This document shows, piece after piece, positions 5,864-13,169 of a DNA stretch of 44,286 nt. Both the position numbers and the translations under genes were made by a program. Where the stretch lies: positions 1 through 44,286 of the IMG/VR virus record IMGVR_UViG_3300037041_000422; one strand, given 5' to 3'. Under the pieces are notes generated by a model. It saw only the letters and a program-made list of their open reading frames with translations. It ran no database searches and had not been told where the DNA came from. Position 1 is the stretch's first letter. Each line of letters starts with the position of its first letter. The DNA is from a virus.

Positions 5864-5876
5864 TAACAAAGTCTGC
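5864..5876 (+). repeat. 13-bp direct repeat flanking 5512-5856, right copy
   Basis: An exact repeat of 5465-5477. Here its last two bases form the foot of the large structure at 5875-5939. Confidence 0.75.
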
Positions 5877-5939
5877 GGGGGCTTGGTCACAATTAGAGTT
5901 CTTGAGAAAGAACCAATGTGGAGTCAACCAAGTCCCCGC
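5875..5939 (+). terminator. Large multi-tier stem-loop, terminator or stable RNA
   Basis: GCGGGG-G-CTTGGT (5875-5887) pairs with ACCAAG-T-CCCCGC (5927-5939), 13 bp with one G-T. Inside it, CACA (5888-5891) pairs with TGTG (5917-5920), and GTTCTT-GAGA-AAGAAC (5898-5913) forms a 6-bp stem with a GNRA tetraloop. TATTTAAAA follows, with no long U run. It may stop transcription, block RNases, or be a small structured RNA in its own right. Confidence 0.65.
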
Positions 5940-5951
5940 TATTTAAAACAA

Positions 5952-5979
5952 CAAGTGAATTGACAATTTCAATTCTCTT
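5952..5979. repeat. 28-bp dyad element, copy B (inverted relative to A)
   Basis: CAAGTGAATTGA, a central CAATT, then TCAATTCTCTT. Its reverse complement equals copy A except at one base. It stands between the large stem-loop and the ligase leader hairpin. Confidence 0.8.
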
Positions 5980-5985
5980 AACAAT

Positions 5986-5998
5986 CGGACATAGTCCG
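5986..5998 (+). repeat. Triloop hairpin CGGAC-ATA-GTCCG
   Basis: A perfect 5-bp stem immediately upstream of the AAGGAGG site (6002-6008) of the ligase gene. A member of the GNAC-N3-GTNC family. Confidence 0.6.
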
Positions 5999-6014
5999 CA
6001 ATAAGGAGGATGCC

Positions 6015-6866
6015 ATGCGTAGCGGCATCATGCTAGCTCAACCGTTTGAAGAGAAACGGCTTGCAAAGTGGGGTCAAGGCCCTTTCATAATCCAACCTAA
6101 ATTAGATGGTGACCGTTGTAGGGCTGTAATAGATGGCTCTGGCAATGTAACACTATATTCAAGTGAAGAAAACATCATCACTTCGGTTCCTCATATCAAT
6201 GACCAGTTGCAATCACTGAAACTGCATGACATTGAGTTCGATGGGGAACTATACGTCCACGACAGTCCATTCGAGTACATTCATAGTATTGTTTCTCGCA
6301 AAGTCAATCAGCACTACAACAGCGAAGTCATGCAGTTTCATATCTTTGACGTTATCACTACCGACCCACAAGTTGCACGCTTACGTGCAGTAAGTATGCT
6401 ATTGGAAAAAGACATCAACATCCATCTTGACAGCGTTAGTGCTGTTCCATGGGACTATGTTGTTGACCTGCCAAGCATCATGGAGAGTATGTCAAAGTAT
6501 CGTAACAGTGGATATGAAGGAATCATTCTTCGTCATCCTCATGCTCCGTATGTTCGCAAGCGTTCTCCATTCATGATGAAGTTCAAACCAAAGAAAAACG
6601 ATATCTATAAAATCGTGGGGTTTCAGGAAGAAATCAGTATTCACGGAGTTCCAAAGAACTCTCTGGGTGCATTGATTCTTCAGGGCGACGACACTTCAAC
6701 GTTCGCTGTTGGCAGTGGCTTTGATGCTCTTCAACGTGCAATGTATTGGAAAGTAAAAGAAACACTCATTGGAAAGTGGTGCGAAGTTCAATATCAGCAT
6801 ATCACAACAAAGAACAAAGTGCCACGCTTTCCAATATTCTCTCAAATACGGGAGGACTTCATATGA
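6015..6866 (+). CDS. ATP-dependent DNA ligase
   Basis: Seals nicks in DNA through an enzyme-AMP intermediate. Motif I is QPKLDGDR, with Lys29 as the adenylated residue; motif III is FDGELYV (about residue 76); motif IV is GYEGIILR (about 169); motif V is MMKFKPKK (about 191). An OB-fold region follows, ending RFPIFSQIRED. At 283 residues it is a compact phage-type ligase lacking extra N-terminal domains. AAGGAGG at 6002-6008 supports the start. It opens the DNA-metabolism cluster and is coupled to the next gene by ATGA overlap. Confidence 0.93.
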   Translation: MRSGIMLAQPFEEKRLAKWGQGPFIIQPKLDGDRCRAVIDGSGNVTLYSSEENIITSVPHINDQLQSLKLHDIEFDGELYVHDSPFEYIHSIVSRKVNQHYNSEVMQFHIFDVITTDPQVARLRAVSMLLEKDINIHLDSVSAVPWDYVVDLPSIMESMSKYRNSGYEGIILRHPHAPYVRKRSPFMMKFKPKKNDIYKIVGFQEEISIHGVPKNSLGALILQGDDTSTFAVGSGFDALQRAMYWKVKETLIGKWCEVQYQHITTKNKVPRFPIFSQIREDFI

Positions 6867-7087
6867 TAACCACGAAATTCAAACCACTAAAAAAGACTGC
6901 CTTTTGTCTAGTGTGCAAAAATGAACTACTGCGACCTGAAATAGTCTACCATATAAACAGACACCGTAGCATCAGCGTGATATGTCTACACTGCATGACT
7001 GCGCTGGGAAAAGAGGCAAAGGAACTGCATGATACCGAAGTTGTTTCCTTTGTTATAAGGAGAACTAACCATGAATCTTCCAGATAA
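6863..7087 (+). CDS. Small zinc-finger-like protein
   Basis: FCLVCKNELL and VICLHCMTAL give two CxxC pairs separated by about 23 residues that include HINRH, a compact zinc-binding layout. The start at 6863 overlaps the ligase stop and follows CGGGAGG; a longer upstream start at 6746 lies deep in the ligase and lacks support. The 3' end overlaps the helicase gene by 17 bases. It may be an accessory factor for the adjacent replication proteins, by position only. Confidence 0.65.
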   Translation: MITTKFKPLKKTAFCLVCKNELLRPEIVYHINRHRSISVICLHCMTALGKEAKELHDTEVVSFVIRRTNHESSR

Positions 7088-8339
7088 CTTCGTCGCAACT
7101 GACGAATTCACAGAATGCTTGGATTTAATAGAACGTACAAACGGTCCTTTCTTCATCACAGGAAATGCGGGTACTGGTAAAAGTACTTTCCTTCAATGGT
7201 ATCTTGAAAACACTCCTGATAGCCCTGTTGTTCTTGCTCCAACTGGCGTGGCTGCAGTGAATGTCGGCGGGACTACGATACATAGTTTCTTTAAATTCCC
7301 TCCGCGCTATCAGACACTTGACAGTATTCACTATGATGCAAAGTGGAAATTCCATCACAGTTTGCGTGTTCTAGTGATTGATGAAATCAGTATGGTACGC
7401 GCGGATATGCTAGATAACATAGACATATTCCTTCGTAAGAATATGCAGAACGACTCTCCATTCGGCGGTGTCAAAGTTATCATGATTGGAGACTTACGGC
7501 AGCTTCCTCCAGTTGTTGAGGAATCACTATCGAAATTCTTCAACGATGTCTATACAAGTCCTTTCTTCTTTAGTGCAAAAGTATTTGAGGAAACTAACAT
7601 GACTCGCTATACTTTAACGCACTGTTTCCGACAGTCAGATCCTGACTTCATCCGTATACTAAACAATGTTCGTGACGGACGGTTGACACTTCAGGACTCA
7701 CACCAACTGAACAAGCGTGTTCGGCATACTGTTACTGGTAGTGCTATCATGTTGACAACTACGAACAACACAGCTGATGCGTATAATCAACTGGAACTAA
7801 ACAAAATCATTAGTGAACCACACACTTATAATGCAGAAATCGATGGGGACTTTCAAGCAAAGTTCTATCCGACTTCTGAATCACTAGTGTTAAAAACTGG
7901 AGCACAAGTCATGATGCTTCGCAATGGTCAGGGGTATTGCAATGGCACTATATGCACCGTGGAAGAAATGACTAATGACTATGTCTGTGTTAGTATTGAA
8001 ACTGATGACCCTGAGCACCCACGCAAAGTATACATAAAACCTGTTTCATGGGAACGTATAGAATATGATTCTGTTGATGGTGCAGTCACGCATCGTCAAG
8101 TTGGCAAATTCACTCAGCTTCCATTGAAACTGGCATGGGCAATCACTATGCATAAATCACAGGGCTTGACGTTTGACCGGGTGAAAATAGACTTCGGTCG
8201 TGGTTCTTTTGCACACGGACAGACATACGTTGCTCTATCCCGTTGTCGAACACTGGAAGGAATCTCTCTCATGCGAAGCATTACAAAGCGTGACATAGTA
8301 TTTGATGCAAGTGTTTTAAAATGCGGAGTATCAAGTTGA
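7071..8339 (+). CDS. PIF1/Dda-like superfamily 1 DNA helicase
   Basis: ATP-driven 5'-3' unwinding is expected for this family. Walker A is GNAGTGKST (Lys37); motif Ia is VLAPTGVAAVNVGG; Walker B is LVIDEISMV; motif III is MIGDLRQLPPV; motif IV is THCFRQSDPDF; motif V/VI are TMHKSQGLTFDRV and YVALSRCRTLEGI near the C terminus. Length 422 is typical of the Dda type. It sits between ligase and nucleotide-metabolism genes. A ribosome site AAGGAG lies inside the previous gene. Confidence 0.92.
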   Translation: MNLPDNFVATDEFTECLDLIERTNGPFFITGNAGTGKSTFLQWYLENTPDSPVVLAPTGVAAVNVGGTTIHSFFKFPPRYQTLDSIHYDAKWKFHHSLRVLVIDEISMVRADMLDNIDIFLRKNMQNDSPFGGVKVIMIGDLRQLPPVVEESLSKFFNDVYTSPFFFSAKVFEETNMTRYTLTHCFRQSDPDFIRILNNVRDGRLTLQDSHQLNKRVRHTVTGSAIMLTTTNNTADAYNQLELNKIISEPHTYNAEIDGDFQAKFYPTSESLVLKTGAQVMMLRNGQGYCNGTICTVEEMTNDYVCVSIETDDPEHPRKVYIKPVSWERIEYDSVDGAVTHRQVGKFTQLPLKLAWAITMHKSQGLTFDRVKIDFGRGSFAHGQTYVALSRCRTLEGISLMRSITKRDIVFDASVLKCGVSS

Positions 8340-8343
8340 TTCT

Positions 8344-8457
8344 ATGGAAACTAATTCTATCATTTATTATAGGGATGGTTTTGGTAGAATTAGTATTCCT
8401 ATTGTTAATAAAACTGTTTTAAAGGGAGAAACAATATGCCTAAAGTATATATCATAA
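8344..8457 (+). CDS. Possible small protein, 37 residues
   Basis: An open frame starting METNSIIYYRDGFGRISIPI fills the gap after the helicase gene and overlaps the next gene by 22 bases. The composition is plausible but there is no good ribosome site, and an inverted repeat (8351-8393) lies inside it. I rate this as possible only; the stretch may be a regulatory leader. Confidence 0.25.
   Translation: METNSIIYYRDGFGRISIPIVNKTVLKGETICLKYIS
8351..8393 (+). repeat. 9-bp inverted repeat in leader
   Basis: CTAATTCTA at 8351-8359 and TAGAATTAG at 8385-8393 are exact complements with a 25-base loop. It lies between the helicase gene and the gene at 8436 and could form a weak hairpin or bind a dimeric regulator. 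Confidence 0.45.
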
Positions 8458-8741
8458 ACAAAGGAGGACACGACTTCAGCGCTGCCAGAGCATTTGGAGA
8501 AATCGTATACTTGAGTGAGGGTCTGTTCAGTCCTTTCAGCGTTGATAGAATGTATCGAGAGTTCGCAAAGCACTTGAAACATTCTAGCCCTGATGATTAT
8601 ATACTTTCAACTGGGCTGAGTATCATGAACAGTATTGCATGCGCTATGTTTGCACACAAGCACGATGGGACTTTGAATCTGTTACTATACAGAAACAAAG
8701 AATACATTTCAAGAACTTTAAAATTGGGAGAACTATTATGA
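8436..8741 (+). CDS. Conserved-looking phage protein, unknown function
   Basis: A 101-residue protein beginning MPKVYIINKGGHDFSAARAF with strand-helix alternation and a final segment LNLLLYRNKEYISRTLKLGE. No catalytic motif is evident. AAAGGGAG is placed correctly before the ATG. It is coupled to the next gene by ATGA overlap. I have an impression of similar proteins in other phages with this replication cluster but cannot name a family. Confidence 0.65.
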   Translation: MPKVYIINKGGHDFSAARAFGEIVYLSEGLFSPFSVDRMYREFAKHLKHSSPDDYILSTGLSIMNSIACAMFAHKHDGTLNLLLYRNKEYISRTLKLGELL

Positions 8742-8959
8742 GCATGATGAAAGAAAGTGAAGCATTTCGCAAAGTCTGTCCTATATTTGCAAAGCTGGAA
8801 GTACACATTATTGACGCTGACACTCCCAGCGGTATACAGCGGAATACGGAAGTAATCGGTGGCTGTATCGGTTCTTCTTGTATGATGTGGGAGCGGTCAC
8901 GCACTATCAAGGACCCGTCCGTTGGTGACTGTTCTTTGAAAAATCTTGTAGTGGGATAA
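8738..8959 (+). CDS. Hypothetical protein, 73 residues
   Basis: Starts MSMMKESEAFRKVCPIFAKL and contains GGCIGSSCMMWER, a CxxxxC pair, and a later Cys. The start at 8738 overlaps the stop of the previous gene and follows TTGGGAG; a frame start at 8639 is unsupported. Several cysteines suggest metal binding but too few are arranged in pairs to be sure. It precedes the deaminase by 12 bases. Confidence 0.6.
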   Translation: MSMMKESEAFRKVCPIFAKLEVHIIDADTPSGIQRNTEVIGGCIGSSCMMWERSRTIKDPSVGDCSLKNLVVG

Positions 8960-8971
8960 GGAGAAACTATT

Positions 8972-9439
8972 ATGCATACTCGCCCAACTTGGCACGGATA
9001 CTTTCTTGGAATCGCTCGTGAAGTTTCTCGCCGTAGTACTTGTATCCGTGCCCAGTATGGTGCGGTAGTGGTTGACCCTTCCCACGCAATCATCAGCACT
9101 GGTTACAATGGTGCTCCAGTTGGCATAACCAGTTGCTACGAACGTCAGCAGTGTGTTCGTAATGAACTGGGAATTCCTAGTGGCATGAACTATGAACTGT
9201 GCAAGTCAGTACACGCAGAAACAAACGCTATTGTTCGTGCTCGCACGACAGTTCGTGGCTGTGACTTATACATTGGCAGTTGCAATCCGTCCGAAGAAAA
9301 CAACGAACCTTGTGATATGTGTCAGCGTATGATGATAAACGCTGGGATTCGTTACACTATTTTCATTCGTAACAATGACCTTGTTATTGCAGATCCGCAT
9401 CAACTGTATCAAATACATAACTACGGAGGAAATCTATAA
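8972..9439 (+). CDS. dCMP deaminase-like zinc enzyme
   Basis: Expected to convert dCMP to dUMP, feeding dTMP synthesis. The zinc site is complete: VHAETNAI (His81, catalytic Glu83) and EPCDMCQ (Cys114, Cys117). The N-terminal segment STCIRAQYGAVVVDP with YNGAP is typical of ComEB/dCMP deaminases. An insert of about 25 residues with extra Cys lies before the HAE motif, as in phage T4-type dCMP deaminases. No thymidylate synthase or dUTPase is visible in this window. Overlaps the next gene by one base. Confidence 0.9.
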   Translation: MHTRPTWHGYFLGIAREVSRRSTCIRAQYGAVVVDPSHAIISTGYNGAPVGITSCYERQQCVRNELGIPSGMNYELCKSVHAETNAIVRARTTVRGCDLYIGSCNPSEENNEPCDMCQRMMINAGIRYTIFIRNNDLVIADPHQLYQIHNYGGNL

Positions 9440-9684
9440 TGAAACGTGACTGGAATGAAGCAATAAGTATGCTAAAGGATAATGTTCCAAATAGTATTCC
9501 ATCACTATTAAAGGCTCACTGTTGGATTGGTTCTACAGATGCACGCACTGAGTACTACGCATACATTGAAAGTGTTGGACACTCACAGAAATACGACAAC
9601 CCTATTGACGCTGTTAAAGACATACTAGCACAGTATGAGGAATTCAAAAGTGTCATAGACAAAACACCAGACTCTGAATTTTAA
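9439..9684 (+). CDS. Hypothetical protein, 81 residues
   Basis: Acidic, mostly helical protein (MKRDWNEAISMLKDNVPNSI start; ILAQYEEFKSVIDKTPDSEF end). CGGAGG upstream within the deaminase gene supports the ATG. It ends just before the promoter at 9687, so it closes the transcription unit. No family recognised. Confidence 0.6.
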   Translation: MKRDWNEAISMLKDNVPNSIPSLLKAHCWIGSTDARTEYYAYIESVGHSQKYDNPIDAVKDILAQYEEFKSVIDKTPDSEF

Positions 9685-9686
9685 TA

Positions 9687-9716
9687 TTGACAACTCGGGA
9701 ACAATTGTGTTATAAT
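9687..9716 (+). promoter_or_regulatory. Sigma70-type promoter of recombination cluster
   Basis: TTGACA at 9687-9692, an 18-bp spacer and TATAAT at 9711-9716. It starts directly after the stop codon at 9684 and lies 35 bases before the nuclease gene. Confidence 0.8.
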
Positions 9717-9750
9717 GTATGTATAATAAGAAACACATAAGGAGTGAGTT

Positions 9751-10950
9751 ATGGACAACACTTGTAACACCTGCTATCGTTACAGCAAGCCACGCTGTTC
9801 ACTCATGCCACACACTGACAAGTCAGCAAACAGTTGGTGTAAGGACTGGGCAAACACAGCACCTCGGAAAGAAACAACTATCAATTTGGAGTGGGCTGAA
9901 ACGCCTGCAGAAGTGAAAGAAAAAATCACTATTTTTCCCAACGCTTCCAGGGGAAAAGAAAACAGTCTTGTTCCCCATTATACATGGAACATAGTGGACG
10001 CTTCCAAACTTGAAACATACATGGAGTGTCCACGCCGATTCTTCTACAAATACGTTCTTGGCTGGGATAATGAATACTCCAGTCATGATCTTGAATTCGG
10101 TAGTGCTTGGCACCTTGCGATGGAGCATATACTGCGTACCAATTACAGTGTCGAAAACATCGCTTTGGCACATGAGCTGTTTCGTAATCACTACGAACGT
10201 TACTTCCCAATCGAAACACAGTTTGAACTGGAGCCGAAGTCATCAAGCGGTGCACTGTTGGCACTAGCTGGATATTGTTCCAAGTACATTGATGACCACT
10301 CGAATTTCAAAGTCCTTTATACGGAAGTGTCTGGTAGCATCACAGTATTAAAGGGACGCATTATGAACTTCCGAATGGATACTATCATTGAAGACTCTGA
10401 GAAAGGAATCTGTTCACTGGAACACAAGACAGCAAAGTCACTTGAGCGTACATTCCAGGATAAGTGGATTCTTCATATGCAACCCAACTTATACACGCAC
10501 GTCTTATACTGTTTGTTCCCAGTTGACAGTGTATATGGAGTCATCATCAATGGTACTGCACTATACAAACAGACCGCTCGTACAAAGCGTCCGCCTGCGG
10601 AGTACCTCCGCATACCTTGTCGCAGAACACCAGAGATGATGAACACTTGGCTTCACAATCTCGACCACTGGCTTGACCTGTTGTTCGATGACTATGACCG
10701 TATGAGCGTCACGTCTGATAGTGATGATACAATGGTTGCTTTCCCACAGAACACTACCAATTGTACACAGTATTGGGGTTGTCGCTTTCATGATTTCTGT
10801 ATTGGCTGGGCTAATCCACTTCGGTACTGTGCAGACGTTCCAACTGGTTTCATTCAACGCTATTGGGACCCTGCTAATCCGACTGACAAGCCTGCTCCAC
10901 GATTCGAGGTATCAGACGGAGTGATTAAACAAAAGGAGGTGACTTTATAA
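9751..10950 (+). CDS. Cas4/RecB-type PD-(D/E)XK nuclease with Cys clusters
   Basis: Nuclease of the Cas4/AddB-like branch. Cys93 in ECPRRFFY and Cys338, Cys344 and Cys350 in NCTQYWGCRFHDFC match the four-Cys pattern that holds an Fe-S cluster in this family. The catalytic core is GSAWHLAME (His121), RMDTII (Asp about 209) and SLEHKTAK (Glu224, Lys226). An N-terminal zinc-ribbon-like segment (CNTCYRY, KPRC, SWCKDW, residues 5-33) is an extra feature. It precedes the Sak4-like ATPase, with which it probably does single-strand recombination. Confidence 0.88.
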   Translation: MDNTCNTCYRYSKPRCSLMPHTDKSANSWCKDWANTAPRKETTINLEWAETPAEVKEKITIFPNASRGKENSLVPHYTWNIVDASKLETYMECPRRFFYKYVLGWDNEYSSHDLEFGSAWHLAMEHILRTNYSVENIALAHELFRNHYERYFPIETQFELEPKSSSGALLALAGYCSKYIDDHSNFKVLYTEVSGSITVLKGRIMNFRMDTIIEDSEKGICSLEHKTAKSLERTFQDKWILHMQPNLYTHVLYCLFPVDSVYGVIINGTALYKQTARTKRPPAEYLRIPCRRTPEMMNTWLHNLDHWLDLLFDDYDRMSVTSDSDDTMVAFPQNTTNCTQYWGCRFHDFCIGWANPLRYCADVPTGFIQRYWDPANPTDKPAPRFEVSDGVIKQKEVTL

Positions 10951-11759
10951 TGGGACTAGATATTAGAAAAGAGGCTGAAGAAATTCGTAGTATGTACCAG
11001 ACAGCCAACACCAGTAAGTATTTCCGATGCCTTGTGTTCGGTGACGTTGGAACTGGCAAAACGAAACTTCTCGAAACGTGCCCGAAGCCTATACACGTTG
11101 ATAGTTTCGATGTCGGCGGTACTACAACAATACGCAAAGCTATTGAGGAAGGCTGGATACTAGCGGACACTCGCTATGAGGATGAAGACCCTGACAAGCC
11201 TGGCGTAATGGCTTTGTATGACAAGGAGTTCGACCGTAGACGTTTGAATGGATACTTTGAAAACATCGGAACATATGCACTGGACAGTCTCACCACGTTC
11301 GGTGACGCTGCGATGAACTATATCCTCAACAAGCACGGTCGAAAGGATGGCATCCCAATGTCTGGGAAAGGGTCTGATAATGACTATGTAAAACAGCAGA
11401 AAGTAATCGAACCTATTCTGCGTAGCATATTGAATCTTCCTTGTCATGTTATTATTCTTGCTCACCCTGATATGCGGGAGAATGAAGACACCCGTACAAA
11501 AAGTATCGGTCCTAAAGTCTACGGACAGTTGGCAACTAAATTACCATTACTGTTGAGTGAGATCTATTGTGCCACTACCAAGGAAACTAAAGACGGCATC
11601 GACTATCGCTTGTTAACCAGACAGAATGGTTACTATCGTTGCCGCTCACGGCTTGCAAGCAACGGCAAAATAGAAATGTACGAAGCTCAGGACATCAAGG
11701 CTATTCTTGCAAAGGCTGGCTTTGACAACAACGACAAGGACATGACGTGGCTGAAATAA
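10950..11759 (+). CDS. Sak4-like RecA-type ATPase (AAA_24)
   Basis: Single-strand annealing or recombination ATPase. Walker A is FGDVGTGKTKL (Lys37), Walker B YALDSLTTF (Asp about 111), and HVIILAHPD is the sensor-like strand. Later segments SIGPKVYGQLATKLP and the arginine-rich RQNGYYRCRSRL fit the Sak4 family. Length 269 is in the usual range. AAAGGAGGTG precedes the start, which shares a base with the nuclease stop. The DUF669 partner follows downstream, a familiar phage pairing. Confidence 0.88.
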   Translation: MGLDIRKEAEEIRSMYQTANTSKYFRCLVFGDVGTGKTKLLETCPKPIHVDSFDVGGTTTIRKAIEEGWILADTRYEDEDPDKPGVMALYDKEFDRRRLNGYFENIGTYALDSLTTFGDAAMNYILNKHGRKDGIPMSGKGSDNDYVKQQKVIEPILRSILNLPCHVIILAHPDMRENEDTRTKSIGPKVYGQLATKLPLLLSEIYCATTKETKDGIDYRLLTRQNGYYRCRSRLASNGKIEMYEAQDIKAILAKAGFDNNDKDMTWLK

Positions 11760-11806
11760 AGTGGCGGAATGATTTACTATATCCATTTAAAGAAGGAGAA
11801 ATCGCT

Positions 11807-12073
11807 ATGACTAAACAGAAGAAAATAACTAATCTCGAACCAACAGAAGGCTGGGTTCCTGAATCACAAGAAAATATGCCACAAGAAAAAAACCCTGAAC
11901 CACAAGATCCTTGGGCTCATCGCTCTGAGTATATGCGCTGTCGTTCTTGTATGTGGTATGTTAACTTTCGCTGTCGCAAGCACGCTCCGACTATGAACGG
12001 CTATCCTGCTGTTTATCCTAGTGACTGGTGCGGAGACCACAAGTGTGACAAAGTAGTAATGGGCGGATACTAA
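11807..12073 (+). CDS. Small zinc-knuckle-like protein
   Basis: A 65-residue C-terminal region carries RCRSCMWYVNFRCRKHAPTM followed by YPSDWCGDHKCD. The order CxxC, Cys, then a closing W-C matches the Cys layout of the proteins at 1707 and of the N-terminal part of the nuclease at 9751. The N-terminal 35 residues are disordered and Pro/Gln/Glu-rich. The start at 11807 is chosen because GAAGGAG (11792-11798) fits it; an upstream start at 11747 overlaps the previous gene without a good site. Possible accessory recombination factor. Confidence 0.65.
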   Translation: MTKQKKITNLEPTEGWVPESQENMPQEKNPEPQDPWAHRSEYMRCRSCMWYVNFRCRKHAPTMNGYPAVYPSDWCGDHKCDKVVMGGY

Positions 12074-12087
12074 TAACATGGCAGTAA

Positions 12088-12107
12088 GCGAGTCAGATTG
12101 AACTCGC
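12088..12107 (+). repeat. 6-bp hairpin in leader of DUF669 gene
   Basis: GCGAGT (12088-12093) and ACTCGC (12102-12107) with an 8-base loop, 16 bases before the CGGAGG ribosome site. It continues the habit of hairpins in leaders of well-expressed genes. Confidence 0.5.
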
Positions 12108-12135
12108 AACCCCTATAAACAACGGAGGCTACAAA

Positions 12136-12570
12136 ATGTTAGACGACACTTTTACACCCGAAGGCGCTACAACATTAGATCTTGGTATTGATCTCGACAC
12201 CGTTCCTGAACAGGCTGCTGTGCCTGCTGGGGAATATCAGCTTACGTTAGTAAGTGCTGAAATCCGTGACCAGAAGCCTGAAAAAGGAACTGGCAAATTC
12301 ATCCAGGCGACATTCGAAGTTGTCGATGCACCTGACAGCAAGCTCTTGAATCATATCATGATGCTTCCTGGTAAGGATGACGCTCCTCGCAAAGGGCAGA
12401 ATCGTCTGCGTGCTATTGGAGATTTCTTCAAAGCCTTTGGCATTCCGTCTTCAGGTCCTGTCAATCTGGATGGCTACAGTGGTCATACTGGATGGGCAAT
12501 TCTGTCTGTTGAAGACGGCGGAGAATACGGTGAACAGAACCGTGTGAAACGCTTCATAGCTGGTAAGTAA
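12136..12570 (+). CDS. DUF669-type single-strand DNA-binding partner
   Basis: 144 residues with VPAGEYQLTLVSAEIRDQKP, then FIQATFEVVDAPD and LNHIMMLPG, later RLRAIGDFFKAFGIP and a GWAILSVEDG strand: the DUF669 layout. Such proteins replace or accompany single-strand-binding protein in phages with a Sak4 ATPase. The C-terminal RVKRFIAGK is basic. CGGAGG precedes the ATG. A strong two-tier terminator follows immediately, so this gene ends its operon. It is more GC-rich than its neighbours, consistent with high expression. Confidence 0.85.
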   Translation: MLDDTFTPEGATTLDLGIDLDTVPEQAAVPAGEYQLTLVSAEIRDQKPEKGTGKFIQATFEVVDAPDSKLLNHIMMLPGKDDAPRKGQNRLRAIGDFFKAFGIPSSGPVNLDGYSGHTGWAILSVEDGGEYGEQNRVKRFIAGK

Positions 12571-12576
12571 AATCCT

Positions 12577-12653
12577 GAGCGGGTAAAATCAGTACTCCTC
12601 CTAGAGATGCGTAGCACCCATGTATTTGCTACGCATCTCGCCCGCTCTTTTTT
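12577..12653 (+). terminator. Strong two-tier Rho-independent terminator
   Basis: An outer stem GAGCGGG (12577-12583) with CCCGCTC (12641-12647) encloses an inner 13-bp perfect stem GAGATGCGTAGCA (12604-12616) with TGCTACGCATCTC (12627-12639). Six T residues follow. It is the clearest terminator in the window. Confidence 0.9.
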
Positions 12654-12660
12654 AACCAGT

Positions 12661-12688
12661 AAGAGAATTGAAATTTTCAATTAACTTG
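12661..12688. repeat. 28-bp dyad element, copy C
   Basis: AAGAGAATTGA, AATTT, TCAATTAACTTG. It lies between the terminator and the ribosome site of the ribbon-helix-helix candidate at 12709, 20 bases before that start. It may be autoregulated from here. Confidence 0.8.
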
Positions 12689-12708
12689 TTTAACCATAGG
12701 AGAACATT

Positions 12709-12948
12709 ATGGCTAAGTCTTATGTCCCTCGTCTGTCAGTTGATTTGGATGCCACTACCCATGCTCGTATGCAGAAACTAATTCCATGGGGAAGCACTCG
12801 GCATCTCATGATAGCGTTGATTGAAGAAACTCTTGACTTCATTGAGGAAGTTGGTGTTGAGAACTCTACCCTCGCAATCGGTGCTATTATATCACGGCGC
12901 TTGTCAATACTTGACGTCCTTAGGGATGTTGAAAAGGCTAACAAATGA
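12709..12948 (+). CDS. Ribbon-helix-helix-like DNA-binding candidate
   Basis: An N-terminal strand VPRLSVDLD is followed by a helix ATTHARMQKLI, a turn with PWGSTRHLM and a second helix IALIEETLDFIEE, the layout of a ribbon-helix-helix dimer. The C-terminal third is helical with an Arg-Arg pair. It sits directly after dyad copy C and is the best candidate for a protein that binds that element. The assignment is by pattern, without a catalytic motif to confirm. Confidence 0.55.
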   Translation: MAKSYVPRLSVDLDATTHARMQKLIPWGSTRHLMIALIEETLDFIEEVGVENSTLAIGAIISRRLSILDVLRDVEKANK

Positions 12949-13169
12949 CACTCGAAGACTTAAAAACAGAATTCCTTAAACTATCCCACGCTGAAGCCTT
13001 AACACTAATCATGGACATCAGAGCGTCTCGGCGTATAAGCAAGCGGCCTATTGTAGAAAAAACAAAGGCTGCTAAAAAGGTGAAGAACACTGAAATAAAC
13101 ATGGACACTCTGTCACCTGAGATGGCTATGATGCTTTATACTAAACTTAAGGGGGTAGCAAAGAAATGA
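12945..13169 (+). CDS. Hypothetical basic protein, 74 residues
   Basis: The first 25 residues (MTLEDLKTEFLKLSHAEALT) form helices; the middle KRPIVEKTKAAKKVKNTE is strongly basic and probably disordered; the end, LSPEMAMMLYTKLKG, is helical. The start overlaps the previous stop (ATGA) and the ribosome site is weak, implying coupled translation. The next gene overlaps its stop. A small DNA-binding accessory is possible but not shown. Confidence 0.6.
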   Translation: MTLEDLKTEFLKLSHAEALTLIMDIRASRRISKRPIVEKTKAAKKVKNTEINMDTLSPEMAMMLYTKLKGVAKK

